Positions 1 through 8,337 of a stretch of 30,921 bases of DNA are shown here, one piece after another. The DNA lies in the NCBI GenBank assembly GCA_002411515.1, contig DHTF01000079.1, positions 5,590 to 36,510 of the forward strand, given 5' to 3'. The stretch comes from Proteiniphilum sp. UBA5267 (lineage in GTDB: Bacteria > Bacteroidota > Bacteroidia > Bacteroidales > Dysgonomonadaceae). Both the position numbers and the translations under genes were made by a program. The notes beneath the pieces were generated by a model. That model worked only from the letters and a program-made list of their open reading frames with translations, made no database searches and had not been told where the DNA came from. Every line of letters starts with the position of its first letter. The first letter of the stretch is position 1.

Positions 1-315
1 CTGGGCTTTTATCCCGTGTGCCCCGGGAGCAACGAGTACATCCTGGGATCCCCTCTCTTCCGCTCTGTAGAAATCGATTTGGAGAACAGAAAATCGTTAA
101 AGATTACCACCCAAGAAAATGGAGCGGACAACCGATATATCCAAGAAATGAAGCTAAACGGTAAGAAATACAACCGAAACTTCCTGCGCCACGATGATCT
201 GATGAAAGGTGGTGAGGTGACATTCCGGATGAGTCCTCAACCCAACAAGGAGAGAGGAACAAAAGAGTCGGATCTGCCGTATTCTTTCTCCCGAAAAGAT
301 AAACCAACCAATTAA
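1..315 (+). CDS. GH92 family alpha-mannosidase, C-terminal fragment (5' end outside window)
   Basis: The frame is open from base 1 and encodes about 104 residues, so the gene begins upstream of the window. The segment beginning LGFYPVCPGSNEYILGSPLF is the typical C-terminal part of glycoside hydrolase family 92 enzymes (the GxYPVCPGxxxYxLGSPLF block), followed by a small beta-rich end with the pattern YIQxxxLNGKxYxxxFLxHxDL. GH92 members are calcium-dependent exo-alpha-mannosidases that trim N-glycan mannose, usually exported to the periplasm or surface. The catalytic domain and any signal sequence are not visible, so linkage specificity cannot be stated. The next gene follows after 50 bases on the same strand and is also an exported glycan/peptide-type enzyme, so the two probably form a locus. 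The GTG at position 16 is internal, not a start. Confidence 0.9.
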   Translation: MGFYPVCPGSNEYILGSPLFRSVEIDLENRKSLKITTQENGADNRYIQEMKLNGKKYNRNFLRHDDLMKGGEVTFRMSPQPNKERGTKESDLPYSFSRKDKPTN

Positions 316-317
316 AT

Positions 318-343
318 AAACAGGTGTAGGTGATAACCTGTTT
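318..343 (+). other. Small hairpin between the GH92 gene and the next gene
   Basis: AAACAGGT at 318-325 is the exact reverse complement of ACCTGTTT at 336-343, giving an 8-bp stem with a 10-base loop just after the GH92 stop codon. Only three T residues end the stem and no longer T-run follows, so it is at best a weak terminator. It may instead be an RNA processing or stability element between co-transcribed genes. Confidence 0.4.
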
Positions 344-365
344 CGTCCATAAGAAAATTGATTAC

Positions 366-2870
366 ATGAAACATTTAAATCTTATTTGTAGTGCCTTTTT
401 AGCAGGAGGCTTGTTCCTTCAGGGTTGTCAATCGCCGGGATCCGGTTTTGAAGAGGAAGCCGGCTCTCCTTTTAGGGCGCCCGCTTATCCGCTCGTCACG
501 GTGGATCCCTATTTCAGTGCCTGGTCCATGGGCGATCAGCTCTTCGATGTTCCTGTGAAACACTGGACGGGCAGAAATCAATCGCTTACCGGGGTACTGC
601 GTGTGAATGGCGAAACCTATCGCTTTCTGGGTAAAGAGGATATTCCACTGCAACCGGTGATCCCTACAGCCAGGTTCGATGCCTGGGAAGGGAAATATGT
701 ACACACTGCTCCAGCAGAAGGATGGGAGCAGCCCGGTTTCGACGATTCATCGTGGACTGAAGGCAAGGGAGCCTTCGGTACGCCCGGCAGTGGAGACACA
801 TCCACACCGTGGGAAACCGACGAGATATGGGTACGCCGCACTTTTACAATGCCCGAGATCGCTGAAGGGGAAAAGCTGTACCTGAGCTATTCACACGACG
901 ATGATTTTCAGCTTTATCTGAACGGTACCCGTATTATCGATACCGGTAACCGGGCAAAAAGCGATCTGGTTGTGGAGATCGACAAAAGTATGTTGCATGC
1001 CGATGGGGAAAATGTCATCGCGGCCTGGTGCCTTGATCGGGGAGGACTGGCCTATGTGGATTTTGGCATATTGAAAGAAAGCGACCGGAAGGACTTTTTC
1101 GCACAGACAGCCCTGCAGCATGAAGTGAAAATTACTGCCACCCAAACAAAATATCATTTTACCTGCGGCCCCGTGGACCTGATGGTTGAATTTGTTTCAC
1201 CGCTCTTGATGAACGACCTGAACCTGCTGTCCCGCCCCGTCAACTATATCAACTATGAGGTCATCTCCAACGACGGGAAACAGCATGAAGTGGAAATTTA
1301 TTTTGAAGCAACACCCGAATGGGCCGTGCACGAACTGAACCAGGAGGTGGAGCTGACAACCGGCAGGAGCGGGGACGTGACTTTTGCCCGCACCGGTACC
1401 ACGGCACAGCCTGTTCTGCAGCGCAAGGGTGACAATGTCCGGATCGACTGGGGATATTTTTACCTGGCTGCAGGTGAAGGGGAGAACAAATCGGTGGCTA
1501 TTGGAGATTATTTCGCCCTGAAGGAAGCATTCAAGTCGGAGGGTAACCTGCATCAAGGTACTGAACGCTTTACAGCCCTGATGACCGAGTCGATGCCGGT
1601 ACTGGCTACAACAGAAAAACTGGGACAAATAGCTGCCCGGCCGGTTAAAGGCTTTGTCATGCTCGGTTATGACGACATTGAATCTATTCAGTATTTTGGA
1701 GAGAACCTGAAGGCCTGGTGGAGAAACGGCGGAGAAAGAACATTCGGAGAGGTCCTTGCCGATGCCTCGGCCAGTCATGCCTCGGTCATGGAGCAATGTG
1801 ACCGGTGGGACCAGAAAGTATACAACGACCTGCTTCAGGCAGGTGGTGAGAAGTATGCCCGTATCTCCCAGCTGGCTTACCGGCAATCCGTGGCGGCTCA
1901 TAAACTGGTGAAAGGCCCTGAGGGCGAAATGCTGTTCTTCTCGAAAGAAAACTTTAGCAACGGCTCCATCGGTACCGTCGATATCACCTTTCCCTCCTCA
2001 CCGCTTTATCTGAAATACAATCCGGAACTGCTCAAGGGAATGATGAATCCCATCTTGTATTTCTCGGCCAGTGGCAAGTGGCCCAAACCTTTTGCGGCTC
2101 ACGATGTGGGTACCTATCCCCTGGCCAACGGGCAGACCTATGGCGGAGATATGCCGATTGAGGAGACCGGCAACATGCTGATTCTTGCGACTGCCATTGC
2201 GCACATGGAAGGAAATGCAGCTTATGCTGCACAACACTGGCAGGTGTTGTCCACCTGGGCAGACTATTTACTCGAGAACGGACTGGATCCCGACAACCAG
2301 CTCTGTACCGATGACTTTGCCGGACACTTCGCGCACAATGTGAATCTCTCGGTGAAGGCGATCATGGGTATTGCCGGATATGGGCGACTGGCAGAGATGC
2401 TCGGCAAAGCCGACGTGGCAGAGAAATATACCACTGCTGCCAAAGCAATGGCACAGGAGTGGATGAAGATGGCCGACGACGGGGATCATTATCGCCTCAC
2501 GTTTGACAAGCCCGGTACCTGGAGCCAAAAATATAACATGGTGTGGAATGAACTGCTGGGGCTGGATATTTTCCCGGATGAGATCATGGAAAAAGAAATT
2601 GCCTATTACCTCACCAAACAAAACCAATACGGCCTTCCGCTCGATAACAGGATGACCTATACCAAGGCGGACTGGATTATATGGACGGCTACGATGGCCG
2701 ACGATGACGATACCTTTCACCGGTTGGTTGATCCGCTTTACGATTATGTGACAGAGACAACCGACAGGGTACCGCTATCGGACTGGTATGAAACCACCAA
2801 CGCCAATCAGGTAGGCTTCCAGGCTCGCTCGGTGGTGGGAGGATTTTTTATCAAAACCTTGAATAAGTAG
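366..2870 (+). CDS. DUF4965/DUF1793 glutaminase-like lipoprotein
   Basis: This 834-residue protein shows the family order DUF4964 (about 36-90), DUF5127, DUF4965 and DUF1793, as in bacterial relatives of fungal glutaminase GtaA. The DUF4965/1793 half (about 480-834) carries FSNGSIGTVDITFPSSPLYL, PFAAHDVGTYPLANGQ and DDFAGHFAHNVNLSVKAI, an alpha/alpha-barrel style region. Between DUF4964 and DUF5127 lies a beta-sandwich-like insert (about 105-240) with FDDSSW and LYLNGTRI, resembling a galactose-binding-like domain. The ATG at 366 is preferred over 330 because it gives a clean lipoprotein signal: MKH, a hydrophobic core, then LQGC with Cys21 as the predicted lipidated residue. Export to the outer membrane or surface is inferred. 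Despite the glutaminase label, the substrate of Bacteroidetes members is not established; proximity to GH92 suggests a role in glycoprotein or glycan breakdown. Confidence 0.85.
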   Translation: MKHLNLICSAFLAGGLFLQGCQSPGSGFEEEAGSPFRAPAYPLVTVDPYFSAWSMGDQLFDVPVKHWTGRNQSLTGVLRVNGETYRFLGKEDIPLQPVIPTARFDAWEGKYVHTAPAEGWEQPGFDDSSWTEGKGAFGTPGSGDTSTPWETDEIWVRRTFTMPEIAEGEKLYLSYSHDDDFQLYLNGTRIIDTGNRAKSDLVVEIDKSMLHADGENVIAAWCLDRGGLAYVDFGILKESDRKDFFAQTALQHEVKITATQTKYHFTCGPVDLMVEFVSPLLMNDLNLLSRPVNYINYEVISNDGKQHEVEIYFEATPEWAVHELNQEVELTTGRSGDVTFARTGTTAQPVLQRKGDNVRIDWGYFYLAAGEGENKSVAIGDYFALKEAFKSEGNLHQGTERFTALMTESMPVLATTEKLGQIAARPVKGFVMLGYDDIESIQYFGENLKAWWRNGGERTFGEVLADASASHASVMEQCDRWDQKVYNDLLQAGGEKYARISQLAYRQSVAAHKLVKGPEGEMLFFSKENFSNGSIGTVDITFPSSPLYLKYNPELLKGMMNPILYFSASGKWPKPFAAHDVGTYPLANGQTYGGDMPIEETGNMLILATAIAHMEGNAAYAAQHWQVLSTWADYLLENGLDPDNQLCTDDFAGHFAHNVNLSVKAIMGIAGYGRLAEMLGKADVAEKYTTAAKAMAQEWMKMADDGDHYRLTFDKPGTWSQKYNMVWNELLGLDIFPDEIMEKEIAYYLTKQNQYGLPLDNRMTYTKADWIIWTATMADDDDTFHRLVDPLYDYVTETTDRVPLSDWYETTNANQVGFQARSVVGGFFIKTLNK

Positions 2871-2898
2871 CGTTTACGCTTGATCGTACAAAAATTAA

Positions 2899-2941
2899 AT
2901 CCGGGTTTACCACCGCCTGTCTGGCGTGGGTAGACCCGGAT
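2899..2941. terminator. Bidirectional intrinsic terminator between convergent genes
   Basis: ATCCGGGT (2899-2906) pairs exactly with ACCCGGAT (2934-2941), and the inner part (TTACCACCGCC against GGCGTGGGTAG) extends the stem imperfectly. Read on the minus strand the hairpin is followed by TTTAATTTTTG, a good U-tract, so it fits best as terminator of the M24 peptidase gene. The plus-strand gene ends 28 bases upstream and may share it. Confidence 0.75.
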
Positions 2942-2958
2942 CTCTTGTTGAGGTTTAC

Positions 2959-4131
2959 TCATTTCAAGACGCCCAACGCCTCTTCATAAAGTGTGACCTT
3001 CTCAAGCCGGTCGCTGTGCACAATGTAGGTGTTTTCTATGCCCACAGCACCAATGCCGGGCAATACGAATTTGGGCTCCAGTGCAATGGCCATGCCGGGC
3101 TCCAGTACTTCCTTTGAACGCGGGGTGAGTACGGGAGGCTCGTTGATCTCCAGCCCCACGCCATGACCCACAAATTTGGCCTGTTGTGCGGTTCCCATGA
3201 AATATGCTTCCAGTTTATGCTCTTTGACGATTTTCTCGGCCTGATGCCAGAGTTCCGCACAGGGAACGCCTGCTTTTGTGGAGGCTTCAATGGTGTGCAC
3301 AATGTTGAGAGATACCTGATGCGCTTTGTAGGCAATGTCAGGGGCATGTTCAATCACGAAAGTGCGGGTCATGTCGTCCATATTGGGGCGGTAATTGCCC
3401 GCCATATCCACCATCAGGGTGGTTCCGGGTGTGAGCGGTGTGCCATTGGCTCCCAGGGGAAGCAGCGGCGTGATGCCTCCACCCCCCAACGCATAATCAT
3501 AGGGTGACGCAGCCTGCGCATTGTCGCCCGCCAGCATGCTTCCCATAAAAATATCCATGTTCTCTCCGAAAGAGTGGAAGATACCCACCGATCCATGCAG
3601 GCGCATCTGGCGTTCAATTTCTATCTGCAGCGCCAGGTCGGTCATTCCTTTGCGATAGAGGGAAGGGATCAATTCATATACTTTCGCATGGATGGCTGCG
3701 CTCTCGCGGATCTGGTTCAGTTCATACGCCGACTTGACCGATCTTATTATCCGGATGGCCGAAGAGATGTTCCCGACTTCCGGCATCTCCAGCGCCGCCT
3801 GTAGACGGAGTGCTGCACTGAGCGTGATGGTGTCACTTTCAAGTAGAACCTGTTTGGGAACCTGTAAGCCGGCTTCACGGAGCAGGCCGGGTATCTGTTC
3901 CGGCTTGCGGATTGCGATGATGTTTTCTCCTGATAACCCCACGGGGCGTCTCACAAAAAGGAGTGGATCACCCGCAGCATATACCAGTATATAACCGTCG
4001 AAAATAAATCCGGTGAGCCAGTATTGATTCACCGATGAGGTGATGAGGCAGGCTTCGGCCTGCATGGTGATGAGTACTTGCTGCAGTTTCAGCAGCCGTG
4101 CATTTTTTTCAGTCGTAGGCAGTGGGTTCAT
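2959..4131 (-). CDS. M24 family metallopeptidase (Xaa-Pro aminopeptidase/prolidase-like)
   Basis: This 390-residue protein has a creatinase-type N-terminal domain (about 10-130) and a pita-bread M24 domain (about 145-385). The five expected metal ligands can be located: Asp242 (VDMAGNY), Asp253 (DMTRTF), His323 (GHGVGLEINEPP), Glu352 (ALEPKF) and Glu366 (GIENTY). Such enzymes remove N-terminal residues before proline or cleave Xaa-Pro dipeptides with two bound metal ions. No signal peptide is seen, so it is probably cytoplasmic and recycles peptides. The length is close to single-subunit Xaa-Pro peptidases rather than the longer aminopeptidase P. The start at 4131 sits about 20 bases downstream of an exact TATATTTG promoter element. 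It is transcribed alone, divergent from the response-regulator gene. Exact substrate preference cannot be read from sequence. Confidence 0.88.
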   Translation of the reverse strand: MNPLPTTEKNARLLKLQQVLITMQAEACLITSSVNQYWLTGFIFDGYILVYAAGDPLLFVRRPVGLSGENIIAIRKPEQIPGLLREAGLQVPKQVLLESDTITLSAALRLQAALEMPEVGNISSAIRIIRSVKSAYELNQIRESAAIHAKVYELIPSLYRKGMTDLALQIEIERQMRLHGSVGIFHSFGENMDIFMGSMLAGDNAQAASPYDYALGGGGITPLLPLGANGTPLTPGTTLMVDMAGNYRPNMDDMTRTFVIEHAPDIAYKAHQVSLNIVHTIEASTKAGVPCAELWHQAEKIVKEHKLEAYFMGTAQQAKFVGHGVGLEINEPPVLTPRSKEVLEPGMAIALEPKFVLPGIGAVGIENTYIVHSDRLEKVTLYEEALGVLK

Positions 4132-4150
4132 GAAAAGGAATTTATCAGTT

Positions 4151-4158
4151 CAAATATA
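4151..4158 (-). promoter_or_regulatory. -7 promoter element of the M24 peptidase gene
   Basis: On the minus strand this is TATATTTG, an exact match to the Bacteroidetes housekeeping -7 consensus TAnnTTTG. It lies 19 bases upstream of the ATG. No clear TTTG -33 element was found at the usual distance. Confidence 0.6.
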
Positions 4159-4283
4159 CAATATTCTTTCCATTTTGACCGCTTCGGTAGGATGATGGTT
4201 CGAAAAAAATCTTAATCTATCTGATTTAACGTTACCTTTCGTCAATGTAAACAGCAGCAGCGTGCACGAATGAAAAAAAAAAC

Positions 4284-4291
4284 TATCTTTA
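4284..4291 (+). promoter_or_regulatory. Probable -7 element of the response-regulator gene
   Basis: TATCTTTA differs from TAnnTTTG only at the last base and lies 22 bases upstream of the GTG start at 4314, the same spacing as at other genes here. A GGAG at 4306-4309 may act as ribosome binding site for the GTG start. Confidence 0.45.
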
Positions 4292-4313
4292 CGCCATCAC
4301 AATATGGAGATCG

Positions 4314-5669
4314 GTGAAAGAAAGAATACTTATCATTGAAGATGACCGCTCTTTTGGAGCCATGTTGACAAAGTGGTTCGACAGGAACGGATATAACGCC
4401 ACGCTGTGCTCCAGCGTGGAGGCGTCTTTTCAAGTTCTATCCAAATCGGAATTCAGGGTTATTTTATCTGATTTGCGTCTCCCCGATGGCGATGGTATCA
4501 TGTTGCTAAACAGGTTGAAGGAGGAGGAAGTTGAAACGCCTGTGATTATCATGACCGGTTATGGTGATGTGCAGACTGCGGTCGCTGCCATTAAACTGGG
4601 AGCATTCGATTATCTGGAAAAACCCATCAACCCCTCTCTACTCACCCAGAAAATAAAAGATGTTTTTGAGGCGACCGGCACGGTTCAATCTCCCGGGAAG
4701 AAACGTGCAGCAGCAGAAAAACCGCAGACCCGGGCCGGAAGTATGGTATTTGGCCGCAGTCCCCTTTCCGTGCAGATGTATACGCACATCGACCTGGTGG
4801 CACCCACGCAGATGGCTGTCATGATTGTGGGAGAAAGTGGTACCGGAAAAGAAAATGTGGCCCGGATGATTCACGAAAGAAGCAACCGCGCAGCGGGTCC
4901 TTTCATTGCGGTCGATTGTGGGAGCCTCTCCATGGAGTTGGCGCCTAGTGAACTGTTTGGACACAAAAAAGGCTCTTTTACTTCTGCCATTGAAAATAAA
5001 ACCGGCTTTTTCGCCGCGGCAAACGGGGGAACACTCTTCCTGGATGAAGTGGGTAACCTCCCTTACGGGGTGCAGATGCAGATGCTGCGTTCTTTGCAGG
5101 AGAAAAAAATAAGGCCTGTCGGTACTTTCACCGACATCGATGTGGATGTACGCATCGTCACCGCCACCAATGAAGACCTGGAGAAAGCCATCGCCGAGGG
5201 ACGATTCAGGGAAGACCTCTACCACCGCCTCAATGAGTTCATGATTCAGGTGCCCCCCCTCAGCGCTTGTGTGACCGATGTGCTACGCTATGCCGATTAT
5301 TTCCGGGAGGAAGCGTGTCGGGAACTTGACAGGCAGGTTACCTCCATCTCTTTTGAAGCATGTGCGAAGCTCGAAAGCTATGGTTGGCCCGGCAACTTGC
5401 GGGAACTGCGCAACGTGATTCGCCGCGCGGTTCTCTTTACAGTGGGAGATACCATCACCCTGGAGAGCCTACCGCTCCTATCTGATAAACTAATGCCGGT
5501 GCCGGAACAGAAAGATATCTCCCTCTCGCGTATGCCTGATCTTGAAAAGGAGAAAATAATCGAGGCGCTTGATCGGGTGAGGGGCAACAAGACCAAAGCA
5601 GCTCTTTTGCTGCAAATAGACCGCAAGACACTCTACAACAAAATCCACCTCTACGGTATCAAATTATAA
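4314..5669 (+). CDS. Sigma-54-type (NtrC family) response regulator
   Basis: The 451-residue protein has a receiver domain (1-120; acidic Glu9/Asp10/Asp11, phosphoacceptor Asp53, Thr81, Lys103), an AAA+ domain (about 146-375) and a Fis-type helix-turn-helix (about 412-451). Walker A is GESGTGKE (173-180) and Walker B is TLFLDE (240-245); FREDLYHRL holds the arginine finger region and WPGNLRELRNVIRRAV the sensor-II part. It should bind enhancer-like sites as an oligomer and, when phosphorylated, remodel RNA polymerase-sigma54. Unusually, the sigma-54 contact loop reads GSFTSA (220-225) instead of GAFTGA, keeping Phe and Thr but losing the fifth-position Gly. The start is GTG; no in-frame ATG fits. 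Its stop codon overlaps that of the convergent hybrid kinase, its likely partner. Palindromes at 8190-8228 are candidate target sites. Confidence 0.92.
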   Translation: MKERILIIEDDRSFGAMLTKWFDRNGYNATLCSSVEASFQVLSKSEFRVILSDLRLPDGDGIMLLNRLKEEEVETPVIIMTGYGDVQTAVAAIKLGAFDYLEKPINPSLLTQKIKDVFEATGTVQSPGKKRAAAEKPQTRAGSMVFGRSPLSVQMYTHIDLVAPTQMAVMIVGESGTGKENVARMIHERSNRAAGPFIAVDCGSLSMELAPSELFGHKKGSFTSAIENKTGFFAAANGGTLFLDEVGNLPYGVQMQMLRSLQEKKIRPVGTFTDIDVDVRIVTATNEDLEKAIAEGRFREDLYHRLNEFMIQVPPLSACVTDVLRYADYFREEACRELDRQVTSISFEACAKLESYGWPGNLRELRNVIRRAVLFTVGDTITLESLPLLSDKLMPVPEQKDISLSRMPDLEKEKIIEALDRVRGNKTKAALLLQIDRKTLYNKIHLYGIKL

Positions 5670-8087
5670 GTTGTTTTTTCGGATCTCTTCGACAAACAAT
5701 TCCAATTGACTGTGTGTCTTCAGGAGTTCCTCTTTCCACTCGGGCCAGGCATCCTCATTTTCTCCCTGGAGGCTGTCCATCTTTCGCAGTGACTCACACA
5801 GATGGCCGGCATCGAGCTGACTGTAAAAGGGATGCATCCGGTGACACAACTGCTGTGCTTCTTCAAATCGGCTCTGCTGAATCAGCTCCTTCAAAGTTTT
5901 CAAATCATTTCCCGAAGATTGTACAAAACCGGCTAAAATTTCTTTTATGGTTTCTTGGTCGTTGTCGAAGAGTGCTGCCAACTGCGGAAACTGTCCGTTT
6001 CGTATGACCTCCTCCTTTTTCGGTACTTTCTCGCCGGTCAGAATTTGTAGGAGCTGTCCCATATTCACGGGCTTGGGAATCAACCCGCTGAATCCCTCTT
6101 TCCGGGCAAGCTCCGATGTATATTCATCGTGTGCGGTGATCAGCCAGACGGCTATCTCGTCATCCTTCAGGCGTATCTCCTGCAGAATGTCGAGGCCCGT
6201 GATCTCACCCATCTGCATGTCGGTGAACACGATATCGAAAGATGAGATGACGCGGATGAAACCTTTCACATCTCTTTTGTCGGAACACAGTTTCACTTTA
6301 TATCCTTTGCCGACGAGGTATTCGCGTAACATGTTCCCCAGGGAGAGATCGTCCTCAAAGAGAAGAATCTTTTCGGGCTTCCTGCCTCCGCGTCCTGCAC
6401 CCCTGAGTACCTCTCTTGTACCGGGATCATTCACCCTTGCTATCGGTAACTGGATGGTAACGGTGGTGCCCTCTCCCTTTACCGATGTGAGGTTAATCTT
6501 TCCTTTCAATGAATCCACCAGTCCTTTCGTCACGTAGTTTCCAAACCCGTTTCCTTCGGCTTTCAACGGATTTTTTATGCGGGAGAATGGTTTGAATATC
6601 TGCCCGATATCCTCCTTGTCTATTCCTATTCCGGTATCGGAAACGATAAATATGAGGTGTTTATCCTGCTTCAGTGTCACCGATATGGTTCCCTGCAGGG
6701 TATATTTCACCGCGTTTGAAATGACGTTGATGAGTATCTGTTTGAGCATCGTATAATCTGTTTCCACGAAAAAAGGTGAACCGATTTGATTGTCAAACAG
6801 CATGGTAAGTTCCTTTTCATCGGTGAAAGGCCTGAACATCCCCATGATATCCTGCATCATCTCAATGAGATCAAACCTGCTGAAATGGAAGATTATCTTG
6901 TTACTTTCCATCCGGGAGAACTCAAGCAGGTTGGTAAGCATACTCAATATATGCAATCCTGAGTTCCGGGCCGAATGAAGTTGCTGCTTTATCTGTCCGG
7001 GTAGCTTCTCTGAATCCCACATCTCCATATAACCCATCATGGAGCTGAGCGGTGTTTTTATGTCGTGTGAAACCGAAAGCAGCAACTTGTGACGACTGCG
7101 GATCAATTCTTCGCTATATTGTTTTTCGCGCGCCAGATCAGTGCGTGCTTGTTGCCCCTTATTCAGATCATCGACAATAAGAAAGATGATTATCAGGATT
7201 AACAAGATCGAAATCGCCCCCACGGTGAGTGCAAAAGTGATGATCTTCCGACTCAACATGTCGCTGTTGTCGGTGCCCAGCCGGGTTGTTTCGATGGCTT
7301 CGTTGTAAAAAAGGGTGATCAGCTGTGATATATGCAGTGAGATGTTTTGTTCGGCAAAAACCAGATCACGCACCTCTCTTCCAATTCCCTCCATTTGGGA
7401 GACGTAGTTTTGGGATGCTTTCTGTGTCACCTGTCTCAGGTCAGCATACAAGGTGGTATCGACCCTTGATATGGAATGGGCTTCCTGCTCCGTGTGGGCG
7501 ATGGTCACCGTGGAATCGGCTGCTCTCTTCGAATTGAAAAGATCTTTCAGGCGCCCCCAGAAATCCTTTTTTGGTGAGACCACCACAGTGGTGTCTTTGT
7601 TCTGGGTGATCACGATGGAGTCCTGGATGATTTCATCGTATGTCTCAATCTTCTTGTCTATTTCCCTCAGCGGGTTGCGTGATCGCAACTGCAAGTTCAG
7701 CCGGCGCACAATCCTGTTTTTTTCCTGTAACAGCGAGTCGATTTCTCCCAAAAGCAAATTGTTCCCCTCGCCCGGTGAAATGCTTTTGATGTAACTGATC
7801 TGATGGAGAATATCGGCAGAGATGGAATCATACGTGCGTTGATAACGCTGTGCAGGGAAAACAAGGTATTGGTTCAGCACTTCCTGGGCTGTTTGTACCG
7901 AGATAATCAGCTCTTTGCTATGAGAAAGGACGTTGTGCGCTCTATCCAACTCCTCTTTTTGAAAATCTATTTTCTCCTTCAACGTACGTGAATAAACAAA
8001 AAGGCCCACAAAATAGAGCAGGATGACCAGGAGGATCAACCCGATTTTGATTCTGATTTTCTGTTCCGGTGAGTGTGCCGCGCCCAT
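5664..8087 (-). CDS. Hybrid sensor histidine kinase with receiver and HPt domains
   Basis: This membrane kinase has 807 residues when started at the ATG at 8087. A transmembrane helix (about 15-33), a periplasmic, largely helical sensor region (about 35-280) and a second helix (about 283-305) are followed by HisKA (SVSHDIKTPL, His341), HATPase_c (N box Asn458; SDTGIGI 483-489; degenerate GNGFGNY G2 box), a receiver domain (Asp623, Lys672) and an HPt domain with LCHRMHPF (probable phospho-His749). This gives a complete His-Asp-His relay whose last acceptor is probably Asp53 of the convergent response regulator. The longer start at 8135 is rejected because an exact TTG-N18-TATATTTG promoter lies inside that extension. 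The stop TAA shares the palindrome TTATAA (5664-5669) with the partner gene. The signal sensed is unknown; no recognised ligand-binding domain was seen. Confidence 0.92.
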   Translation of the reverse strand: MGAAHSPEQKIRIKIGLILLVILLYFVGLFVYSRTLKEKIDFQKEELDRAHNVLSHSKELIISVQTAQEVLNQYLVFPAQRYQRTYDSISADILHQISYIKSISPGEGNNLLLGEIDSLLQEKNRIVRRLNLQLRSRNPLREIDKKIETYDEIIQDSIVITQNKDTTVVVSPKKDFWGRLKDLFNSKRAADSTVTIAHTEQEAHSISRVDTTLYADLRQVTQKASQNYVSQMEGIGREVRDLVFAEQNISLHISQLITLFYNEAIETTRLGTDNSDMLSRKIITFALTVGAISILLILIIIFLIVDDLNKGQQARTDLAREKQYSEELIRSRHKLLLSVSHDIKTPLSSMMGYMEMWDSEKLPGQIKQQLHSARNSGLHILSMLTNLLEFSRMESNKIIFHFSRFDLIEMMQDIMGMFRPFTDEKELTMLFDNQIGSPFFVETDYTMLKQILINVISNAVKYTLQGTISVTLKQDKHLIFIVSDTGIGIDKEDIGQIFKPFSRIKNPLKAEGNGFGNYVTKGLVDSLKGKINLTSVKGEGTTVTIQLPIARVNDPGTREVLRGAGRGGRKPEKILLFEDDLSLGNMLREYLVGKGYKVKLCSDKRDVKGFIRVISSFDIVFTDMQMGEITGLDILQEIRLKDDEIAVWLITAHDEYTSELARKEGFSGLIPKPVNMGQLLQILTGEKVPKKEEVIRNGQFPQLAALFDNDQETIKEILAGFVQSSGNDLKTLKELIQQSRFEEAQQLCHRMHPFYSQLDAGHLCESLRKMDSLQGENEDAWPEWKEELLKTHSQLELFVEEIRKNNL

Positions 8088-8106
8088 GATTCTTATTTTA
8101 TTCGCC

Positions 8107-8135
8107 CAAATATACAGGTTATTTTTTTGATACAA
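8107..8135 (-). promoter_or_regulatory. Promoter of the hybrid kinase gene
   Basis: On the minus strand, TTG, 18 bases and TATATTTG (8114-8107) match the Bacteroidetes TTTG/TAnnTTTG promoter layout. The predicted transcription start near 8100 is about 13 bases before the ATG at 8087 and fixes the choice of that start. Confidence 0.7.
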
Positions 8136-8189
8136 TCATATTCGCCTTGAACGAATGACGCTTCATTCTGGCAAAACGGGATATCCTTG

Positions 8190-8206
8190 CTGTGGAATCG
8201 CCACAG
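8190..8206. promoter_or_regulatory. Palindrome A, candidate enhancer/operator site
   Basis: CTGTGG (8190-8195) and CCACAG (8201-8206) form a perfect 6-bp inverted repeat with a 5-base spacer, 17 bp in total. The core TGTGG/CCACA is shared with palindrome B, whose centre is 22 bp away, about two helical turns. This size and spacing suit paired dimer sites of an NtrC-type activator. The binding protein is inferred to be the neighbouring response regulator. Confidence 0.55.
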
Positions 8207-8211
8207 ACAGT

Positions 8212-8228
8212 TGTGGAAGGATTCCACA
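8212..8228. promoter_or_regulatory. Palindrome B, candidate enhancer/operator site
   Basis: TGTGGAA (8212-8218) and TTCCACA (8222-8228) form a perfect 7-bp inverted repeat around GGA. It shares the TGTGG/CCACA arms of palindrome A. Both sites lie about 110-150 bp upstream of the possible sigma-54-like element at 8338, typical enhancer geometry, and about 75-120 bp upstream of the kinase -7 element. Confidence 0.58.
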
Positions 8229-8337
8229 CATTCTACAATTTTTCCGCATCACTGATTTGAAAATGGTTCGGCGACAAATATTCTATATTTCTTATTATTA
8301 GATAGATAATGATTTTCGACTCCGGATTTCACTGTTT

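Noticed and set aside
1197..1901. Minus-strand open frame of 234 codons within the DUF4965 lipoprotein gene
   Set aside because: It lies entirely opposite a well-supported gene, resembles no family, and has no promoter; it is a by-product of the codon use of the real gene.
5947..6537. Plus-strand open frame of 196 codons opposite the hybrid kinase
   Set aside because: It is antisense to the conserved HATPase and receiver domains and is Ser/Arg-rich in the way typical of shadow frames.
8188..8203. TGGC-N9-AGCA on the minus strand with sigma-54-like GG-N10-GC spacing
   Set aside because: Only the GG and GC match, it overlaps palindrome A, and the kinase gene already has an exact housekeeping promoter downstream.
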